This document shows positions 1 through 8,058 of a stretch of DNA of 64,000 nt, one piece after another (the first letter of the stretch is position 1; each line of letters begins with the position of its first letter). This DNA is from Lachnospiraceae bacterium (GTDB lineage Bacteria > Bacillota > Clostridia > Lachnospirales > Lachnospiraceae): positions 124,001-188,000 of the forward strand of contig CAJTIU010000001.1 in the NCBI GenBank assembly GCA_910576335.1, given 5' to 3'. The notes beneath the pieces were generated by a model. The model was not told the origin of the DNA. It searched no databases and worked only from the letters and a program-made list of their open reading frames with translations. Both the position numbers and the translations under genes were made by a program.

Positions 1-1047
1 AATTTCGGAAAACCGGACGAAGGGGCTATAAAGCGTATTTATCCAGAAACAAACCTTTTTTACAAAGCGGGTTGTTTGTCTTACGACCTCCCAGTGTCCC
101 TTCTTTACTGCCTGCTGCTTCTGGGCATCCGTGATTACGCATCCGCACTCCTGGCAAACGTAAAAAGCAAACTCCGCCCGGTCTGCGTCGCTCAAACCCT
201 CCGAGTCGTCTATCGGCTCAAAGTTCCCCAGCTTCTCCTTTATGGCATCCTCTCCGTATGCGTCCACAAGATCCTTATCTTTTCCGGGCCACTTAAGGTT
301 GTCAAAGTGAAGCTCTATAAACTCCCCACAATGCGGGCAAGGTATGAAGTAATGCTTTTCTGCGTCGGCTCCTTCCTTGGCTTTCCAGATGTGGTTCGTC
401 CTTATGGTCGGTGTGCTGGTCATATAGACTTTGCTGTTTCGGAAAGTCTTTGTACGCTCTTTTGCCAGGCTGATCGGATCCGCCTCTTTCTTGCTGGCTC
501 CTGGGTACTTGTCCACCTCGTCAAGAAAAAGGTATTTCATGGCGAAAGAAGCAAGCCCGGAAGGGCTGTTACTCCAAACAAGTTTTATAAACATATCATC
601 AAAGTCAAGCTCTAAGTTGCTGCTGTTCTTATCAAATTTTTTATAAAGGGTCGGGGCTGCTTCTATCATGGGCCTGATCCGCTTTTCTGAAACGCTGCCA
701 GCCATGGTTTCCGTAGGGTATACAACTTCCACGGGGGACGGGTCCTGCTGGATAATGTAGCCCAGCATATTAAGCTCCGCCTCGGTTCCGCCGCACTGGG
801 TAGGCTTGCAAAAGTCTATTTCTTCCGTTTCTGGGTTTAGAAACTCATCCATGATGCCTACCAGATACGGAGTCCGGTCGTTGCTCCATGGCCCCGGTTC
901 TGCGCTGGTCAAACTGGAAAGCACCCTGTATTGTTCCGCCCACTCGGATACTGCCATATCTTCCGGGGGATTCAAGTATTCAAGCGCGGATTTCTGGTAT
1001 GCCTTGCATTCGTATTTCCGGAGGCGTAGCTGTTTAGGTTTTTGCAC
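1..1047 (-). CDS. terL: Phage terminase large subunit, GpA family (3' end outside window)
   Basis: This encodes the ATPase/nuclease motor that packages phage DNA into proheads. The frame is open from a GTG at 1047 to base 1, giving 349 residues and no stop, so the C-terminal nuclease part is outside the window. Family signs are WAEQYRVLSS near residue 30, the ATPase region CKPTQCGGTEAE, the DEVDKYP Walker B stretch, TSTPT, and a PCPHCGE plus CQECG cysteine set typical of GpA proteins. The start overlaps the end of the small subunit by 14 bases and has an AGGGA six bases upstream. It is the last gene visible in the minus-strand prophage chain. The family call is firm; only the start codon is uncertain. 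Confidence 0.93.
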   Translation of the reverse strand, partial: MQKPKQLRLRKYECKAYQKSALEYLNPPEDMAVSEWAEQYRVLSSLTSAEPGPWSNDRTPYLVGIMDEFLNPETEEIDFCKPTQCGGTEAELNMLGYIIQQDPSPVEVVYPTETMAGSVSEKRIRPMIEAAPTLYKKFDKNSSNLELDFDDMFIKLVWSNSPSGLASFAMKYLFLDEVDKYPGASKKEADPISLAKERTKTFRNSKVYMTSTPTIRTNHIWKAKEGADAEKHYFIPCPHCGEFIELHFDNLKWPGKDKDLVDAYGEDAIKEKLGNFEPIDDSEGLSDADRAEFAFYVCQECGCVITDAQKQQAVKKGHWEVVRQTTRFVKKVCFWINTLYSPFVRFSEI

Positions 1048-1600
1048 GGCGCTTCCCTGGCTTTTCTTCCCCCAGCTCCGGTGTATATCCGGCTACGACA
1101 AAAGCCCGAAGCATACGCTTTACTTCTGCGCTCATTTCCTTCTCCGCCTTGCGGGCTTCCAATGGCTCCAGCTTATCGCTTACTATGCTTACAAGCCGGG
1201 ACGGTATGCCCATAGCGAACCGTTTGAAGGAAACGAAAAACTTTTGATAATCTAAGGCTACTTCCTCAACATCTATATATTTCCCGGCGGCGATCTCCGC
1301 CCTCATGCGGTGCATCTCGCCCTGGCTTTCCTTTAGGGCGATTTCTGCCTCCAGCTTCTGCTGCCTTAACTCCGTTTCCTTTTCGGACTTGCCCTTGCCG
1401 TATGCCTTGTCGGACAAATACTGAATATATGTTTTAATGGTCGGTACAAGCTCGTAACGCCTGCCCTCTCCGGGGACTTCGTCCGTCTTTATGATTCCCT
1501 CCTGGGTAAGTTGCTGCACCCTGCGGACGGAAACTCCGAAAATCTGGGCTATGATTTCAACCTTTACGAACTGCCCGCCGCTTGCTTTTTCCTCTGCCAT
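1034..1600 (-). CDS. terS: Phage terminase small subunit (Nu1-like)
   Basis: This 188-residue protein should recognise phage DNA and load the large subunit. An N-terminal winged helix-turn-helix (VKVEIIAQIFGVSVRRVQQL, about residues 12-31) resembles Nu1/MerR-like DNA-binding heads. A charged helical stretch follows (KETELRQQKLEAEIALKE), typical of small-subunit oligomerisation regions. The ATG overlaps the stop of the upstream methylase gene (TAATG), so translation is probably coupled. The position directly before the GpA large subunit supports the call. The longer frame to 1654 was not used because the ATG at 1600 has the better purine-rich upstream sequence. Confidence 0.85.
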   Translation of the reverse strand: MAEEKASGGQFVKVEIIAQIFGVSVRRVQQLTQEGIIKTDEVPGEGRRYELVPTIKTYIQYLSDKAYGKGKSEKETELRQQKLEAEIALKESQGEMHRMRAEIAAGKYIDVEEVALDYQKFFVSFKRFAMGIPSRLVSIVSDKLEPLEARKAEKEMSAEVKRMLRAFVVAGYTPELGEEKPGKRRAKT

Positions 1601-2946
1601 TATGCTCCGCCCTCCCTCACTCTTACGGCCTTCTGGCCGGTGTATTCTTCCCAACGGTCTATAATAATATCGCAGTACTTTTCGTTAAGCTCCATAAGGT
1701 ATGCGCTGCGGTTAAGCTGTTCGCAAGCGATCAGCGTCGTGCCGCTCCCTCCGAAAAAGTCAGCGACCGTGTCGCCGTACTTGCTGCTATTGGTAATAAG
1801 CCGGCCGAAAAGCGCCACGGGCTTCATGGTCGGGTGCATATCGCTCCGGGCTGGCTTCTTTTCGTACAAGACCGACGTGTTCTCCTGCAGGCGTTCCCGG
1901 ATGCCCTCAATGTAGGCGACAAGCTCCGCTTTCTTCATGGCTGAAAAGTCTATATCATCTTCTATGAAAACGGTATCTTGTCCGCGCCCTCCGCCGAAGT
2001 AATGACCGCCGCCCTCCTTCCAACCATATAAGATCGGCTCGTGGCGCCAGTGGTAATCCTGGCGGCCTATGACAAACTGGTTTTTCTCCCAGATCAGCGT
2101 CTGCGCCTGGTAAAAGCCTGCCTCCTTCATGGCGGTTCGGAAGTTTATACCCTCGCTGTCGGCGTGGAATATATAAACCGAACAGCCGGGGCGGGCTGCT
2201 TCGTTGAAATTAGAAAACGCCTTATACAAGAAACTGTAAAAGGCGTCGTTGCTCATCCGGTCGTTCTGGATCTCGTTATTTGTCCGGGTGCGGTTCCGCT
2301 TATAGGAACGCTCCAGGCTCTTATCTTTGGTTTCGTAATCTACGTTATAAGGTGGGTCGGTGATGATAAGGTCGGCCGTTGCTCCTTCCATCAGCCGCTC
2401 AATGTCTGAAATGTCTGTAGCGTCCCCGCACATGAGGCGGTGGCTCCCCATCTGCCAAATATCGCCGGGGCGCGTCCGAACCTCCTTAAGCTCCTTCAGC
2501 TTCTCGTCCGGGTCATAGCCGTCGTCGTTTGCCTCCTGGGTAAGTTCAACGGCTGCAAATAGCTTTTCGATCTCGTCGCCTCCGAAGCCTGTAAGCCCCA
2601 CGTTATAGTCTGCCTTATCCAAATCTATCAATAAATCCTTTAAGGCCGCCTCGTCCCATTCTCCGGTTATTTTGTTCAAGGCAATATTGAGAGCCTTTTC
2701 CCTGGTCTTGTCCATCTCAACCAGAATACAGTCCGCCTCTGTGTAGCCCAAATCAAGCATGACCGTGCGCCGCTGGTGGCCGCCTATGATGGTATTGTCT
2801 GCGTTGATAATAATCGGGTCAACGTAGCCAAATTCTTCTATACTGGCGGCTATGCGCTGGTACTCCGGGTCGCCCGGCTTTAATGCTTTTCGCGGATTAT
2901 ATTCCGCTGGTTTAAGGTCTGCAAGCTGTCTTTTTACCAGCTCCAT
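1600..2946 (-). CDS. ParB-like nuclease domain fused to class beta adenine/N4-cytosine DNA methylase
   Basis: The 448-residue protein has an N-terminal ParB/sulfiredoxin-type domain (YNPRKALKPGD, then IIGGHQRRTVMLDLGY, about residues 15-70). A C-terminal N6/N4 methyltransferase follows, with DPPYNVDY near residue 195 and ADFFGGSGTT near residue 400. The order catalytic motif then SAM motif is that of class beta enzymes. Such fusions are common in phages next to terminase and probably modify phage DNA against host restriction. The start follows a GGAGG with suitable spacing. It is the first gene of the terminase group, downstream of a roughly 700-base regulatory gap. The target sequence cannot be read from the protein. 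Confidence 0.9.
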   Translation of the reverse strand: MELVKRQLADLKPAEYNPRKALKPGDPEYQRIAASIEEFGYVDPIIINADNTIIGGHQRRTVMLDLGYTEADCILVEMDKTREKALNIALNKITGEWDEAALKDLLIDLDKADYNVGLTGFGGDEIEKLFAAVELTQEANDDGYDPDEKLKELKEVRTRPGDIWQMGSHRLMCGDATDISDIERLMEGATADLIITDPPYNVDYETKDKSLERSYKRNRTRTNNEIQNDRMSNDAFYSFLYKAFSNFNEAARPGCSVYIFHADSEGINFRTAMKEAGFYQAQTLIWEKNQFVIGRQDYHWRHEPILYGWKEGGGHYFGGGRGQDTVFIEDDIDFSAMKKAELVAYIEGIRERLQENTSVLYEKKPARSDMHPTMKPVALFGRLITNSSKYGDTVADFFGGSGTTLIACEQLNRSAYLMELNEKYCDIIIDRWEEYTGQKAVRVREGGA

Positions 2947-3649
2947 AGTCCGTTTCCTCCTTCCGGTTCTGCCCTTGCGTAACGAAAGGCAAAATTTTTT
3001 TTCGATTTTATCGCCAAAAATACCGCGCCTTCCTCGCCCCGCAGGCCGGATATGGCTTGGTAAGTACCTACTGCGAGTTGTGCGGGTGGGCTTGCTGAAC
3101 AGCGCAGCCAGGGGCTTGCCCTGTCGCCCTCTCTCTTTGCTTGCGTTGCTTCGGTGTGGTGCTGTATGCCTTGCCCTCTCTGCTTCAATGCTTGCTTGTG
3201 CTGTGCCTGCCTCGCGCTATGCTGTGCCATGGTACTATGTGCGCCTATGCCCTGGGCTGTGGTGCTTGCCCTTGTGTGCTTGCGCTGTGGCGTGGTGCTG
3301 TGCTTGTATGTATGCAATATAATAAGCCTATATTATGCCCTGCTATATGGGGGTATAGCTTTAAAAATTGGGCTTATTATAGGCTTATTATATGGGGGTA
3401 TGCTTTTTTATTCCGTGTCCATGCTACTATATTAGCACACTTAATAGTCCAAAAGAGTCCGAAGTTTAAAAAACTTGCGAAGCCTTGTAAATGCTGGGCT
3501 TGTGGGCTGTATGGGGTTATGTTTCTATGTACGCTTTTCTCTGTGCTGTGCCAAATGAAGGGGTATAAAATACCCTCGTAAAATTCGCCTTGTAAAAATG
3601 GGGCGAAAATACGGGGGTATTATATGGGGGTATCATAGGGGGCTATATT
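2947..3649. promoter_or_regulatory. Long noncoding gap before the late genes, with repeated GGGGGTAT boxes
   Basis: About 700 bases separate the DUF1492-like regulator from the methylase/terminase genes. Bases 3320-3647 are A/T rich and carry TATATGGGGGTAT at 3344, 3389 and 3621, half copies near 3611 and 3636, and AATAAGCCTATA at 3321 with an inverted copy at 3378-3389. Bases 3060-3310 are a degenerate GCACA/GCAAG-rich stretch; the frame through it (2934-3317) gives low-complexity protein and is not supported as a gene. Because the gap follows a late-regulator gene and precedes packaging genes, it probably holds the late promoter and activator sites, and possibly the packaging site. That role is inferred. 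Confidence 0.5.
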
Positions 3650-4156
3650 TCAAACCTCTTTTTTATACTCCCTTAAAATCTGGCGTACTTTCTTATAGGT
3701 CAATAGCTTATCCAGCCCTTTGTCCTGGTAGGAAAAAAGTGAGCTTCGGCTTAAGTGCATCTCCTTCTCAATGGCCGCCCAGCCTTTGCAATCAATAAAG
3801 CGAAGCTCCAATACCATCCGCTCCGTGCTGTTTTCCTCCAAAAAGTCCATAATATCCATGACTTTCAAAAGTGCTTTTTCTACCCGGCTTTTTTGGTCCT
3901 CTATCCGGGTTTCAATCTCGCTCATGCGGTAAACGAAGGAAGCGGCGCCGGATCCGACTTTGTTTGTGCCTCCGTAATTTACCGGGGAATATCCGTAGCC
4001 GCCTATAGGGGCATCCATTTCCGCCCGGATATTTTTAAGCCGTCTTTCAAGCTGTGACCGCTTAATGCGTCCGGTGTAATACTGGTTTAAATACTCCTTA
4101 AGCGTTTCCTTGTCCTCGCTCTGTCCGTTTTTCCGCTGCTTGCTTTTCTGATCCAT
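3650..4156 (-). CDS. DUF1492/ArpU-like phage late transcription regulator
   Basis: The 168-residue protein has an N-terminal helical region (SQLERRLKNIRAEMD), a Gly/Tyr-rich linker, and a C-terminal sigma-region-4-like helix-turn-helix: VLELRFIDCKGWAAIEKEM, LSRSSLFSYQDKGLDKL. This layout matches the DUF1492/ArpU/RinA-type proteins that switch on late genes in Gram-positive phages. Its location just before the noncoding gap and terminase genes fits. The start overlaps the preceding gene by 59 bases; no strong ribosome site is seen directly before the ATG, so a slightly later start is possible. Confidence 0.75.
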   Translation of the reverse strand: MDQKSKQRKNGQSEDKETLKEYLNQYYTGRIKRSQLERRLKNIRAEMDAPIGGYGYSPVNYGGTNKVGSGAASFVYRMSEIETRIEDQKSRVEKALLKVMDIMDFLEENSTERMVLELRFIDCKGWAAIEKEMHLSRSSLFSYQDKGLDKLLTYKKVRQILREYKKEV

Positions 4157-4442
4157 CGGCTTCGTTCTCCTTATTCGTTTTTTGCTCGGATCTGTCTAAC
4201 TCAGCCGCTAAAAAGTAAACCTTGCCGCCGAAAACCTTAAGCCTGTATAGCTCCCGCTTTTTCTGGTCCCAGTCTGAAATGGGTATACCTCTTTTCTGCA
4301 GAATATCAAGGCTATTGTTAATTCCGGCCACCAATGTGGCAATAGGTAAATTTTCAAGCATTGCCTGCGCCTGCCTGGGGTCGTTTAAGTTCGGTCCCTT
4401 CGCTTTCCCCCGCATGGCTGCCCTCGCCTGTTTTCTGTTCAC
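4098..4442 (-). CDS. Uncharacterised phage protein
   Basis: This 114-residue protein starts at GTG 4442, six bases after AAGGAGG. It is basic at the N-terminus, has a central conserved-looking part (IATLVAGINNSLDILQKRG and LYRLKVFGGKVYFLAAELD), and a charged disordered tail. The central part resembles small proteins found before late regulators in Clostridia phages. No function can be assigned from sequence. Confidence 0.7.
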   Translation of the reverse strand: MNRKQARAAMRGKAKGPNLNDPRQAQAMLENLPIATLVAGINNSLDILQKRGIPISDWDQKKRELYRLKVFGGKVYFLAAELDRSEQKTNKENEADGSEKQAAEKRTERGQGNA

Positions 4443-4536
4443 GCTTTTCCTCCTTCCTTCGCCGCTTCTCCTGTCGCCTCACGCTGGCGATTGCTGCTCC
4501 GGCGGTCGGATCCTTATATCCTTCGCTATTTCTCAC
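4354..4536 (-). CDS. Possible small basic phage protein
   Basis: A 60-residue frame starts at GTG 4536, eleven bases after GGGAGG, overlapping the stop of the upstream gene. Its beginning (NSEGYKDPTAGAAIASVRR) looks like a recurring small phage protein. The later half is a run of Arg/Lys/Glu and overlaps the next gene by about 90 bases, which is unusual. The true gene may be shorter or frameshifted. Confidence 0.4.
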   Translation of the reverse strand: MRNSEGYKDPTAGAAIASVRRQEKRRRKEEKREQKTGEGSHAGESEGTELKRPQAGAGNA

Positions 4537-4897
4537 TTGGCGGATCGCCTCCCTTGCGCTGAAAGTATACGCCGCCCCTGCAGGACTTCCACTCTCCGCT
4601 TTTGTCTGCAATCTTAACAAAGTTCTTAATTTCCAGCCCCTTTACGGTTACGCCGTCGGCTACATAATACCCTTCAAAATATCCGTGCTTGTCAATGCGT
4701 GTTATAACGACTTCCTGGTGGTAGCCGTTATCTGTTACAACGTCCCCAGCCTCGATCCGGCTCATCCGGACTTCTTTTTCAACAAGCGCCGCCTGTATGA
4801 TCCGCAGGTCGCTGTCGGGAAGCTCCAAACCGTAAAGGCCGCCCGCTTTCTTGATATGTTTGTCAATCTCTTTTATAAGCTCCGCTTCTCTGCTCAT
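4526..4897 (-). CDS. Uncharacterised phage protein
   Basis: The 123-residue product overlaps the upstream VRR-NUC gene by four bases (ATGA) and has a GGAGG seven bases before the ATG. It has a helical N-terminus (REAELIKEIDKHIKKAGG) and a beta-rich C-terminal half (GDVVTDNGYHQEVVITRID, GYFEGYYVADG). No family is recognised. The tight coupling to its neighbours argues that it is real. Confidence 0.7.
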   Translation of the reverse strand: MSREAELIKEIDKHIKKAGGLYGLELPDSDLRIIQAALVEKEVRMSRIEAGDVVTDNGYHQEVVITRIDKHGYFEGYYVADGVTVKGLEIKNFVKIADKSGEWKSCRGGVYFQRKGGDPPSEK

Positions 4898-5310
4898 GGT
4901 GTCCCTCCGATCTCTTTCTGTAATATTCTTGTTACCTCGTCCGGATATGTAACAACGTAGGCTTTCCCGCCTGCCGCCCTTATCTGCAGTATGGTGCGCT
5001 CCTGTATCTTGGAAAGAACGCCTATAAATGGCCGCTTTACCTCAAAGCCATAATACCGGCCGTTTACTACGGCGCAAATATCCGGGATCCCCTGGCGGCT
5101 GTATGGTCCGGCCGCCGCTTTCCAAACGAAGGAAGAGGGTATAAGTTCCCTTATGTGCTTTATGATCTTATCCTGGTAATAACTTTCTTTTGGCAAGTGC
5201 GCCCGCAGGTACTTCTCCGCCTGTGCGGTCGTCTGGCAGGATATATCCTTCGTAGCCTTAAGGTACTTAATGACCTCCGCCTTGGTTTTAAACTGTTCAA
5301 AATCAATCAT
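4894..5310 (-). CDS. VRR-NUC domain nuclease
   Basis: The protein (138 residues from ATG 5310, five bases after GAGG) has a C-terminal VRR-NUC fold of the PD-(D/E)XK superfamily. Visible elements are KIIKHIRELIP, the GIPDICAVV motif with the catalytic Asp, YYGFEVKRP with the Glu-x-Lys pair, and the helix KIQERTILQIRAAGGKAYVV. VRR-NUC proteins in phages are usually near replication genes and are thought to cut branched DNA. The first 60 residues are an extra helical head. An upstream ATG at 5340 is possible but lies in the intergenic stretch and has a poorer site. Confidence 0.88.
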   Translation of the reverse strand: MIDFEQFKTKAEVIKYLKATKDISCQTTAQAEKYLRAHLPKESYYQDKIIKHIRELIPSSFVWKAAAGPYSRQGIPDICAVVNGRYYGFEVKRPFIGVLSKIQERTILQIRAAGGKAYVVTYPDEVTRILQKEIGGTP

Positions 5311-5318
5311 CAAAGCCT

Positions 5319-5492
5319 CTACTTTCTTGCGACGTCGCAACTGTTACCGTTGTACTTGTCGTAAATGGGTTCCAACTTCTCCAACATCTCCATGGTGGCG
5401 TTGGCTATAACCATCTTTTCCTGCATCTCCAGCTTGCCCTTGTTTACCTTCTTAAGCCAGGCGTTAATCTGCTTCATTTTCTGCTCCGTCAC
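5319..5492 (-). CDS. Small helical phage protein
   Basis: The 57-residue product starts at GTG 5492, eight bases after AGGAGG. It is almost wholly helical (KMKQINAWLKKVNKGKLEMQ) and ends NGNSCDVARK. It overlaps the upstream gene's stop. No family is recognised. Confidence 0.6.
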   Translation of the reverse strand: MTEQKMKQINAWLKKVNKGKLEMQEKMVIANATMEMLEKLEPIYDKYNGNSCDVARK

Positions 5493-5841
5493 GGCCCTCA
5501 CCTCCTATCTTCTCAAACTCCGCCTCGTAGGCTTTCTTTTTCTTCTCCAAATAATCAAGAATAACGGCGATTAGCTCCGGCTCTGCGTCTATCTCTATTC
5601 CCCGTGCAAATTCGTAATGAGGCATTACAATAACCTTTTCTTTTTCAAGCCTCAACTGAAAGAAGCGGAGAAGCTGCCACCCTGCGTTATGGTCGCCGCC
5701 GTCTTTCTTCAGCTTCCCTTTTGCTATGGAGTCCCCTACTTTTTTCGTAGAAAGCCCCTGCTTAATCCTTGCGATCAGGTCCCCGTATTTCTGTATTTCC
5801 TTGTTAATCTCCGTCGCCTTGTCATATTGCTCTTTAGTCAC
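5464..5841 (-). CDS. Uncharacterised phage protein
   Basis: This 125-residue protein starts at GTG 5841, six bases after GGAGG. It contains a helical first half (YDKATEINKEIQKYGDLIARI) and a stretch with PHYEFARGIEIDAEPELIAV followed by a lysine-rich helix. Proteins with this look occur in the middle region of many Clostridia phages. No biochemical role can be assigned. Confidence 0.7.
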   Translation of the reverse strand: MTKEQYDKATEINKEIQKYGDLIARIKQGLSTKKVGDSIAKGKLKKDGGDHNAGWQLLRFFQLRLEKEKVIVMPHYEFARGIEIDAEPELIAVILDYLEKKKKAYEAEFEKIGGEGRDGAENEAD

Positions 5842-5844
5842 TGT

Positions 5845-6048
5845 TTACCTCCTATCCCAGTACAATGTGAAGCCGCCCGCCCCTGGTTCCGGCCGTGGCC
5901 GGTTCCCTGCAAACATAGCCTCAAACAAAGAACTTGTAAGCCGGATCGCTTCCTCCGAGTTCCCGGTAAGCTGCAGCATCCGGTTGTATGCCGTAAAGTA
6001 TTGAAGCGCCAGGGTGTTGGCTCCGTCTATAATATCCTTATCACTCAT
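5845..6048 (-). CDS. Small uncharacterised phage protein
   Basis: The 67-residue product starts at ATG 6048 within a GATAATGAG overlap with the upstream stop. It is helical (NTLALQYFTAYNRMLQLTG, EEAIRLTSSLFEAMFAG) and ends in a short Pro/Gly tail. It is part of the coupled chain from 4.5 to 8.0 kb. Confidence 0.62.
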   Translation of the reverse strand: MSDKDIIDGANTLALQYFTAYNRMLQLTGNSEEAIRLTSSLFEAMFAGNRPRPEPGAGGFTLYWDRR

Positions 6049-6307
6049 TATCTCCGTCCTTTGCAAATACCGCCTCTATGCTGGCCCTTATGTCTGCCAG
6101 CTTTTTGGCTCCGATCCCCTTGGTATTTTCAATCGCTTTCATAATTGCCGTAATGTCAACGCCTGGGACGCTCTCTCTGCCGTCCTGGTAGCCGCTCTTA
6201 TATATGTCTGTGCAGAATTGTTCCATCTGCTGGTGGTCGAAAGCCTTTATAGATTTATATCTCGCCCTCGTAATCAAGTATTTATTGCCTTTTCTATTTC
6301 TGTTCAT
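6041..6307 (-). CDS. Small uncharacterised phage protein
   Basis: The 88-residue product starts at ATG 6307, inside the TCATGA that ends the upstream gene, with GGGGAGG nearby. It has a basic N-terminus and the segment FDHQQMEQFCTDIYKSGYQD. The later part GIGAKKLADIRASIE resembles a helix-hairpin-helix-like turn. The function is unknown. Confidence 0.65.
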   Translation of the reverse strand: MNRNRKGNKYLITRARYKSIKAFDHQQMEQFCTDIYKSGYQDGRESVPGVDITAIMKAIENTKGIGAKKLADIRASIEAVFAKDGDNE

Positions 6308-6531
6308 GATCTGCCTCCCCACTCTGAAACAAAACGATTTACAATAGCTTCCTTCAAGGTTTCGTTGTCGCTCCTGGCGATTCTCAATTCCTCCTTAATC
6401 TGCGCCGCTTCCTTCTGGGCCTCCTTTGCCTGGTTGCCTAAAAAGCAATTTTCCGCCGCCAGCTTCTGTAGCTCTTTCTTCTGGTTTTCTATGATCTGCT
6501 CTTTAGTCAATCCTTCCATTTTCCCTTCCAT
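6304..6531 (-). CDS. Small coiled-coil phage protein
   Basis: The 75-residue product is predicted to be mainly coiled coil (EQIIENQKKELQKLAAENC, EAAQIKEELRIARSDNETL). It begins inside the end of the ASCH gene at an ATG six bases after GAGG and ends overlapping the next gene. The function is unknown. Confidence 0.6.
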   Translation of the reverse strand: MEGKMEGLTKEQIIENQKKELQKLAAENCFLGNQAKEAQKEAAQIKEELRIARSDNETLKEAIVNRFVSEWGGRS

Positions 6532-6997
6532 GCGCTGCCTCCTTTATGTATAATTCGCCGTTGCGGATCTGGACGTTTTCTCCGAAGTTCCATAAGCCCT
6601 GCTTTCCGGATACTGGTATCGGTGTTTTGAATAGCTGCGGCTTCTCAAACCTCCAGGCATACCGACCGACCGTGAAGTCGCCGTATGCATATTCTTCCGG
6701 GCAAAGCTCTTTTATAAAGTCGTGGTATTCCTGATCTATCAGCTTGCAATCCGTCAAAATTGCGGAACCGATTATAGCTCCGGTCTGCAGTTTATCAATA
6801 CGGCTTGTTATGCCTGCCTCTTGAAAATATTTAAGCTCATTCATTGGAATGTGTAATAAAATTCCGCTGTGATCGGACTTTGCTGCGTGGATTAATATCT
6901 CGCCCCGGTAATTCGTCCGCCAGCTTCTCGTTTCGTCGTGCTTCTTACCCTCCGCCAAAAGCTGCGCCCAGGGCTGCCAAACGGTTATAGCTTTCAA
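6503..6997 (-). CDS. ASCH domain protein
   Basis: The 164-residue protein begins with KAITVWQPWAQLLAEGKK, the hallmark of ASCH domains, followed by ETRSWRTNYRGEILIHAAK and a later VGRYAWRFEKPQ block. ASCH is a beta-barrel fold related to PUA, proposed to bind RNA or modified nucleotides; some members cut N4-acetylcytidine. The start is a TTG preceded by AAGGAGA. Such genes are frequent in phage early-to-middle regions, where the role is not established. Confidence 0.85.
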   Translation of the reverse strand: MKAITVWQPWAQLLAEGKKHDETRSWRTNYRGEILIHAAKSDHSGILLHIPMNELKYFQEAGITSRIDKLQTGAIIGSAILTDCKLIDQEYHDFIKELCPEEYAYGDFTVGRYAWRFEKPQLFKTPIPVSGKQGLWNFGENVQIRNGELYIKEAAHGRENGRID

Positions 6998-7011
6998 TTT
7001 TCTACATCTCC

Positions 7012-7293
7012 TTACTCATAATCTTCCGGGGGTAATATTGCCGTTGCCTCTATGCTTTCGCACTGCCCCAACTCTACGCCATAGCTGTTGTATATAGTGA
7101 CGTTGCTTCCAACTATCCGGATCCCAAAATATGGGCAGTGTCCTTCGTCGCAAATGCTCCAGCTATGCCCGTCTGGCCTGCGGTCGTCCCTATGGCATAC
7201 CATTTCCATGCGTGTGTGGTCGTCCTGGTATGCGTAAGCTAAACCGCTGAAAGGGCATAACGGCTGGAATATATTAAACTCCATCCTACTCAC
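7012..7293 (-). CDS. Uncharacterised phage protein with Cys/His residues
   Basis: This 93-residue protein overlaps the HD gene by eight bases; its GTG start lies six bases after GGAG. It has PLCPFSGLAYAYQ, CHRDDRRP, CDEGHCPYFG and beta-rich segments. The Cys/His residues could bind a metal, but the spacing fits no family that I know. Confidence 0.65.
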   Translation of the reverse strand: MSRMEFNIFQPLCPFSGLAYAYQDDHTRMEMVCHRDDRRPDGHSWSICDEGHCPYFGIRIVGSNVTIYNSYGVELGQCESIEATAILPPEDYE

Positions 7294-8032
7294 CCGCCTC
7301 TCCTATCGCCTCAGCCTCCTGGAAGTCGCACCCTTCGTTCTGGCCTGCCTGGGTCTTGCCCTCATCCGTGAGCCATGCCCGGTTGTCCTTCTCGTCCTCC
7401 AAAAGTGTGCTTGCCTCCTGGTCCGCTTCGTGAAGGGCAAGTATAAGTGGGTATTTGCTCATAGCCTGGGTAAGCTGTAAATGCAGCTCCTTCGGCTCTG
7501 AAAATCCCATGTGCCAGCGGATGGCGAAGCGTTCCGGGCCGGTAAGCCTCATAAACTGCTCAATCATCATAACGCTCTTTTCTCCGTGTCCGTATGGCAC
7601 CCGGTCGTCTACGGTGTAGCAGGGAACCGATTCCCAAATGAAAGCCCCGGCGTTATCTTTCTTTACCTGCCAACGCTCCGCCGCCTTTACCTTCTCCGGG
7701 TCATAGGTTTTCTGGTTCTTAAAATCGATCTTGTAAAAATGCGTTTTGCAAAGGTCGTGAAGCAAGGGGCAAATGATAAGGGCATCTTTCCCGGCTGCTG
7801 TCAAAATGTCGTGCCATACGGTGTCCGCCTGGGCTTTCCTCTGCAGGCACTCGTACACGTTGAGGCTGTGCTGCAGTAAGCCGCCCTCGGTGCTTAAGTG
7901 GAACCGGGTAGAAGCCGGAGCCGTGTAAAAGTCGCTCTTGTCCCGGATGTACTCCAGAAGCTGGGGCATCCCTTCCCGGTCTACCTGGCTTAAAAGTTCC
8001 TCAAATTTCTTTACGTTCTCCTGTCTGTTCAT
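7286..8032 (-). CDS. HD-domain phosphohydrolase
   Basis: The 248-residue protein has HD-superfamily signatures: FHLSTEGGLLQHSLNVYE, LLHDLCKTHFY (the HD pair), a conserved GHGEKSVMM segment, and IRWHMGF. The set matches HD hydrolases of the YfbR/relaxed nucleotidase type, which remove phosphate from nucleotides or cyclic nucleotides. In a phage it may act in nucleotide metabolism or against nucleotide-signal defence; that is inference. A weakly charged tail follows the domain. Confidence 0.85.
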   Translation of the reverse strand: MNRQENVKKFEELLSQVDREGMPQLLEYIRDKSDFYTAPASTRFHLSTEGGLLQHSLNVYECLQRKAQADTVWHDILTAAGKDALIICPLLHDLCKTHFYKIDFKNQKTYDPEKVKAAERWQVKKDNAGAFIWESVPCYTVDDRVPYGHGEKSVMMIEQFMRLTGPERFAIRWHMGFSEPKELHLQLTQAMSKYPLILALHEADQEASTLLEDEKDNRAWLTDEGKTQAGQNEGCDFQEAEAIGEAGE

Positions 8033-8058
8033 GCTTATCCTCCTTTTGCTCGGTTGTT

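Noticed and set aside
806-1255. 149-codon plus-strand frame at the left end
   Set aside because: It is antisense to the terminase genes, which carry clear family motifs.
2934-3317. 127-codon minus-strand frame before the ParB-methylase gene
   Set aside because: The product is low-complexity (Gln/His/Ala/Lys runs from a GCACA-rich DNA stretch), overlaps the next gene and has no good ribosome site.
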